Positions 33,591 through 34,683 of a DNA stretch of 34,683 nucleotides are shown here, in pieces. The position numbers and the translations under genes are program-made. The stretch spans positions 1-34,683 of the forward strand of contig JAADFQ010000116.1 of the NCBI GenBank assembly GCA_013152835.1. Direction: 5' to 3'. The notes beneath the pieces are model-generated. The model saw only the letters and a program-made list of their open reading frames with translations. It had not been told where the DNA came from and did not search any database. Within the stretch, counting starts at the first letter, position 1; every line of letters begins with the position of its first letter. Source of the DNA: FCB group bacterium. Lineage in GTDB: Bacteria > Fidelibacterota > Marinisomatia > Marinisomatales > J089.

Positions 33591-34683
33591 AGGCTAAAAA
33601 ACCGGTCCAGACGCCCCTGATGCGCCAGTACGGGGACATTAAACGGAAATATCCGGATACGATTTTACTGTTCAGAATGGGCGACTTTTTCGAAACCTTT
33701 AACGAGGATGCCAAAATCACCGCCCGAATCCTGGGGATCGTTCTCACGAAACGCTCCAACGGCGCTGCCGCGGACACGCCCCTGGCCGGATTCCCTCACC
33801 ACGCCCTGGACAATTATTTGCCAAAACTGGTGAACGCGGGACACCGGGTGGCGATCTGTGAACAGGTGGAGGACCCGAAACTGGCCCAGGGAATCGTGAA
33901 ACGAGAAGTGGTGGAAGTGGTGACACCGGGAACGCTTACGCTGGACCGAACCGGAAAATCGAACCAGTTTATCGCCTGCCTTTACCGGTCCAAACGTCGG
34001 GCGGGTTATGCCTGCTATGATCCTGCAACGGGCGATGTATTCCTGGGTGAATGCGCGGAGAACGAGCTCACCGAAGCGCTCCGGAAATTTTCGCCCCGGG
34101 AAGTGCTGGTGGATGAATCCGTGACCTATTCCACCGAACCCTGGTATCGGGAATTGCGTCCCTTTGTCACGAAAATCGAGGGCTGGATATTTGACCCCAA
34201 AGAATGCGCCGAACGTTTGACCACCCATTTTACGGTGGCCACTCTGAAAGGGTTTGGCGTGGCTGAAATGGAGCTGGCCGTCACGGCGGCGGGGGTGTTG
34301 TTCTATCATAATGTGACCAATTTGAATTCGACCATGGATCATGTGTCCCGTTTACAGCCGGTTCGTCAACGCGGATATATGTCCCTGGACGGTTTTACGG
34401 TGCGCAACCTGGAGGTGTTTCAGTCTCTGGCGTCCCAGGGAACGCACGGCACGCTGCTGGATGTTCTCGACGAAACTGCCACGCCGGGAGGGGGGCGTCT
34501 GCTCCGTCGCTGGCTGGCGCGGCCGCTCTGCGATGTGGATCGGATACGGCGTCGTCATGAAATTGTGGCCGCTCTGAAAGCGAAGCCGGAACTCCTGAAC
34601 CAGCTTCGGGACCGGTTACAGCAATTCGTGGACCTGGAGCGCGTCCTGTCCAAAATCAGCCTGGGAAAGGCCCATCCCAAAGA
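33587..34683 (+). CDS. mutS: DNA mismatch repair protein MutS, N-terminal part
   Basis: The frame from the ATG at 33587 is open to the window end (365 codons). It matches the MutS N-terminus: TPLMRQYGDIKRKYPDTILL and then RMGDFFETF, which contains the Phe-x-Glu motif (F34, E36) that inserts at mismatches. Further on come GIVLTKR, the segment with A-G-F-P-H-H-A-L-D-N-Y-L, VAICEQVEDPKLAQGIVKRE, VTPGT, and the core-domain start NLEVFQSLASQGTHGTLLDV. The ATPase domain lies beyond the window. MutS recognises mismatches and recruits MutL. The ATG overlaps the selB stop (ATGA). Confidence 0.96.
   Translation, partial: MKAKKPVQTPLMRQYGDIKRKYPDTILLFRMGDFFETFNEDAKITARILGIVLTKRSNGAAADTPLAGFPHHALDNYLPKLVNAGHRVAICEQVEDPKLAQGIVKREVVEVVTPGTLTLDRTGKSNQFIACLYRSKRRAGYACYDPATGDVFLGECAENELTEALRKFSPREVLVDESVTYSTEPWYRELRPFVTKIEGWIFDPKECAERLTTHFTVATLKGFGVAEMELAVTAAGVLFYHNVTNLNSTMDHVSRLQPVRQRGYMSLDGFTVRNLEVFQSLASQGTHGTLLDVLDETATPGGGRLLRRWLARPLCDVDRIRRRHEIVAALKAKPELLNQLRDRLQQFVDLERVLSKISLGKAHPK

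Overview
The window reads as a chromosomal segment of a Gram-negative bacterium, most likely of the FCB superphylum (Marinimicrobia- or Calditrichaeota-like). This is an inference from gene style: an rpsP with a long acidic tail, an orphan PASTA protein after rsmB, a BatA-type double-transmembrane protein, a YfhO protein, and frequent TTG and GTG starts. No rRNA or tRNA gene was found to fix the taxonomy. The DNA is gene-dense, with many 4-base stop/start overlaps.

Left end (1-6143, + strand): an AT-rich surface-polysaccharide region with a GT9 glycosyltransferase tail, a small sulfotransferase-like protein, a Wzx-type flippase, a YfhO membrane protein and a sensor histidine kinase; the last three genes overlap. 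On the opposite strand (6149-7217) lie mpg and arfB.

7320-15138 (+): a housekeeping run yajC-def-fmt-rsmB, then a three-PASTA protein, a SEC59/dolichol-kinase-like membrane protein, a BatA/vWA-type protein and hflX, closed by a hairpin terminator. Then come a 440-base structured non-coding stretch, a dicarboxylate/amino-acid symporter (-) and a YyaL/DUF255 thioredoxin-domain protein with a lipoprotein signal (-). Divergent from these is an exported DUF885 protein (+).

20892-24698: two broken genes. A sodium:solute symporter is frameshifted by a perfect 10-base tandem duplication, and removing one copy restores an intact 483-residue protein. An L-threonine aldolase (-) carries a one-base frameshift. 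Between them are a small membrane protein, a 27-residue membrane micro-ORF and a GNAT acetyltransferase. A second non-coding stretch (24699-25175) carries a set of hairpins and shares a degenerate repeat with the first one.

25176-29078 (+): the classic ffh-rpsP-khpA-rimM-trmD-rplS cluster ending in a strong terminator. 29145-34683 (+): an MFS transporter, selA and selB (selenocysteine decoding) and the start of mutS, with selA-selB-mutS overlapping by 4 bases each.

No CRISPR array, insertion sequence, prophage or obvious defence island is visible. The most notable signals are the reversible-looking 10-base duplication, the hairpin-rich intergenic element family, and the micro-ORF joined to a membrane gene that lacks a normal start codon.
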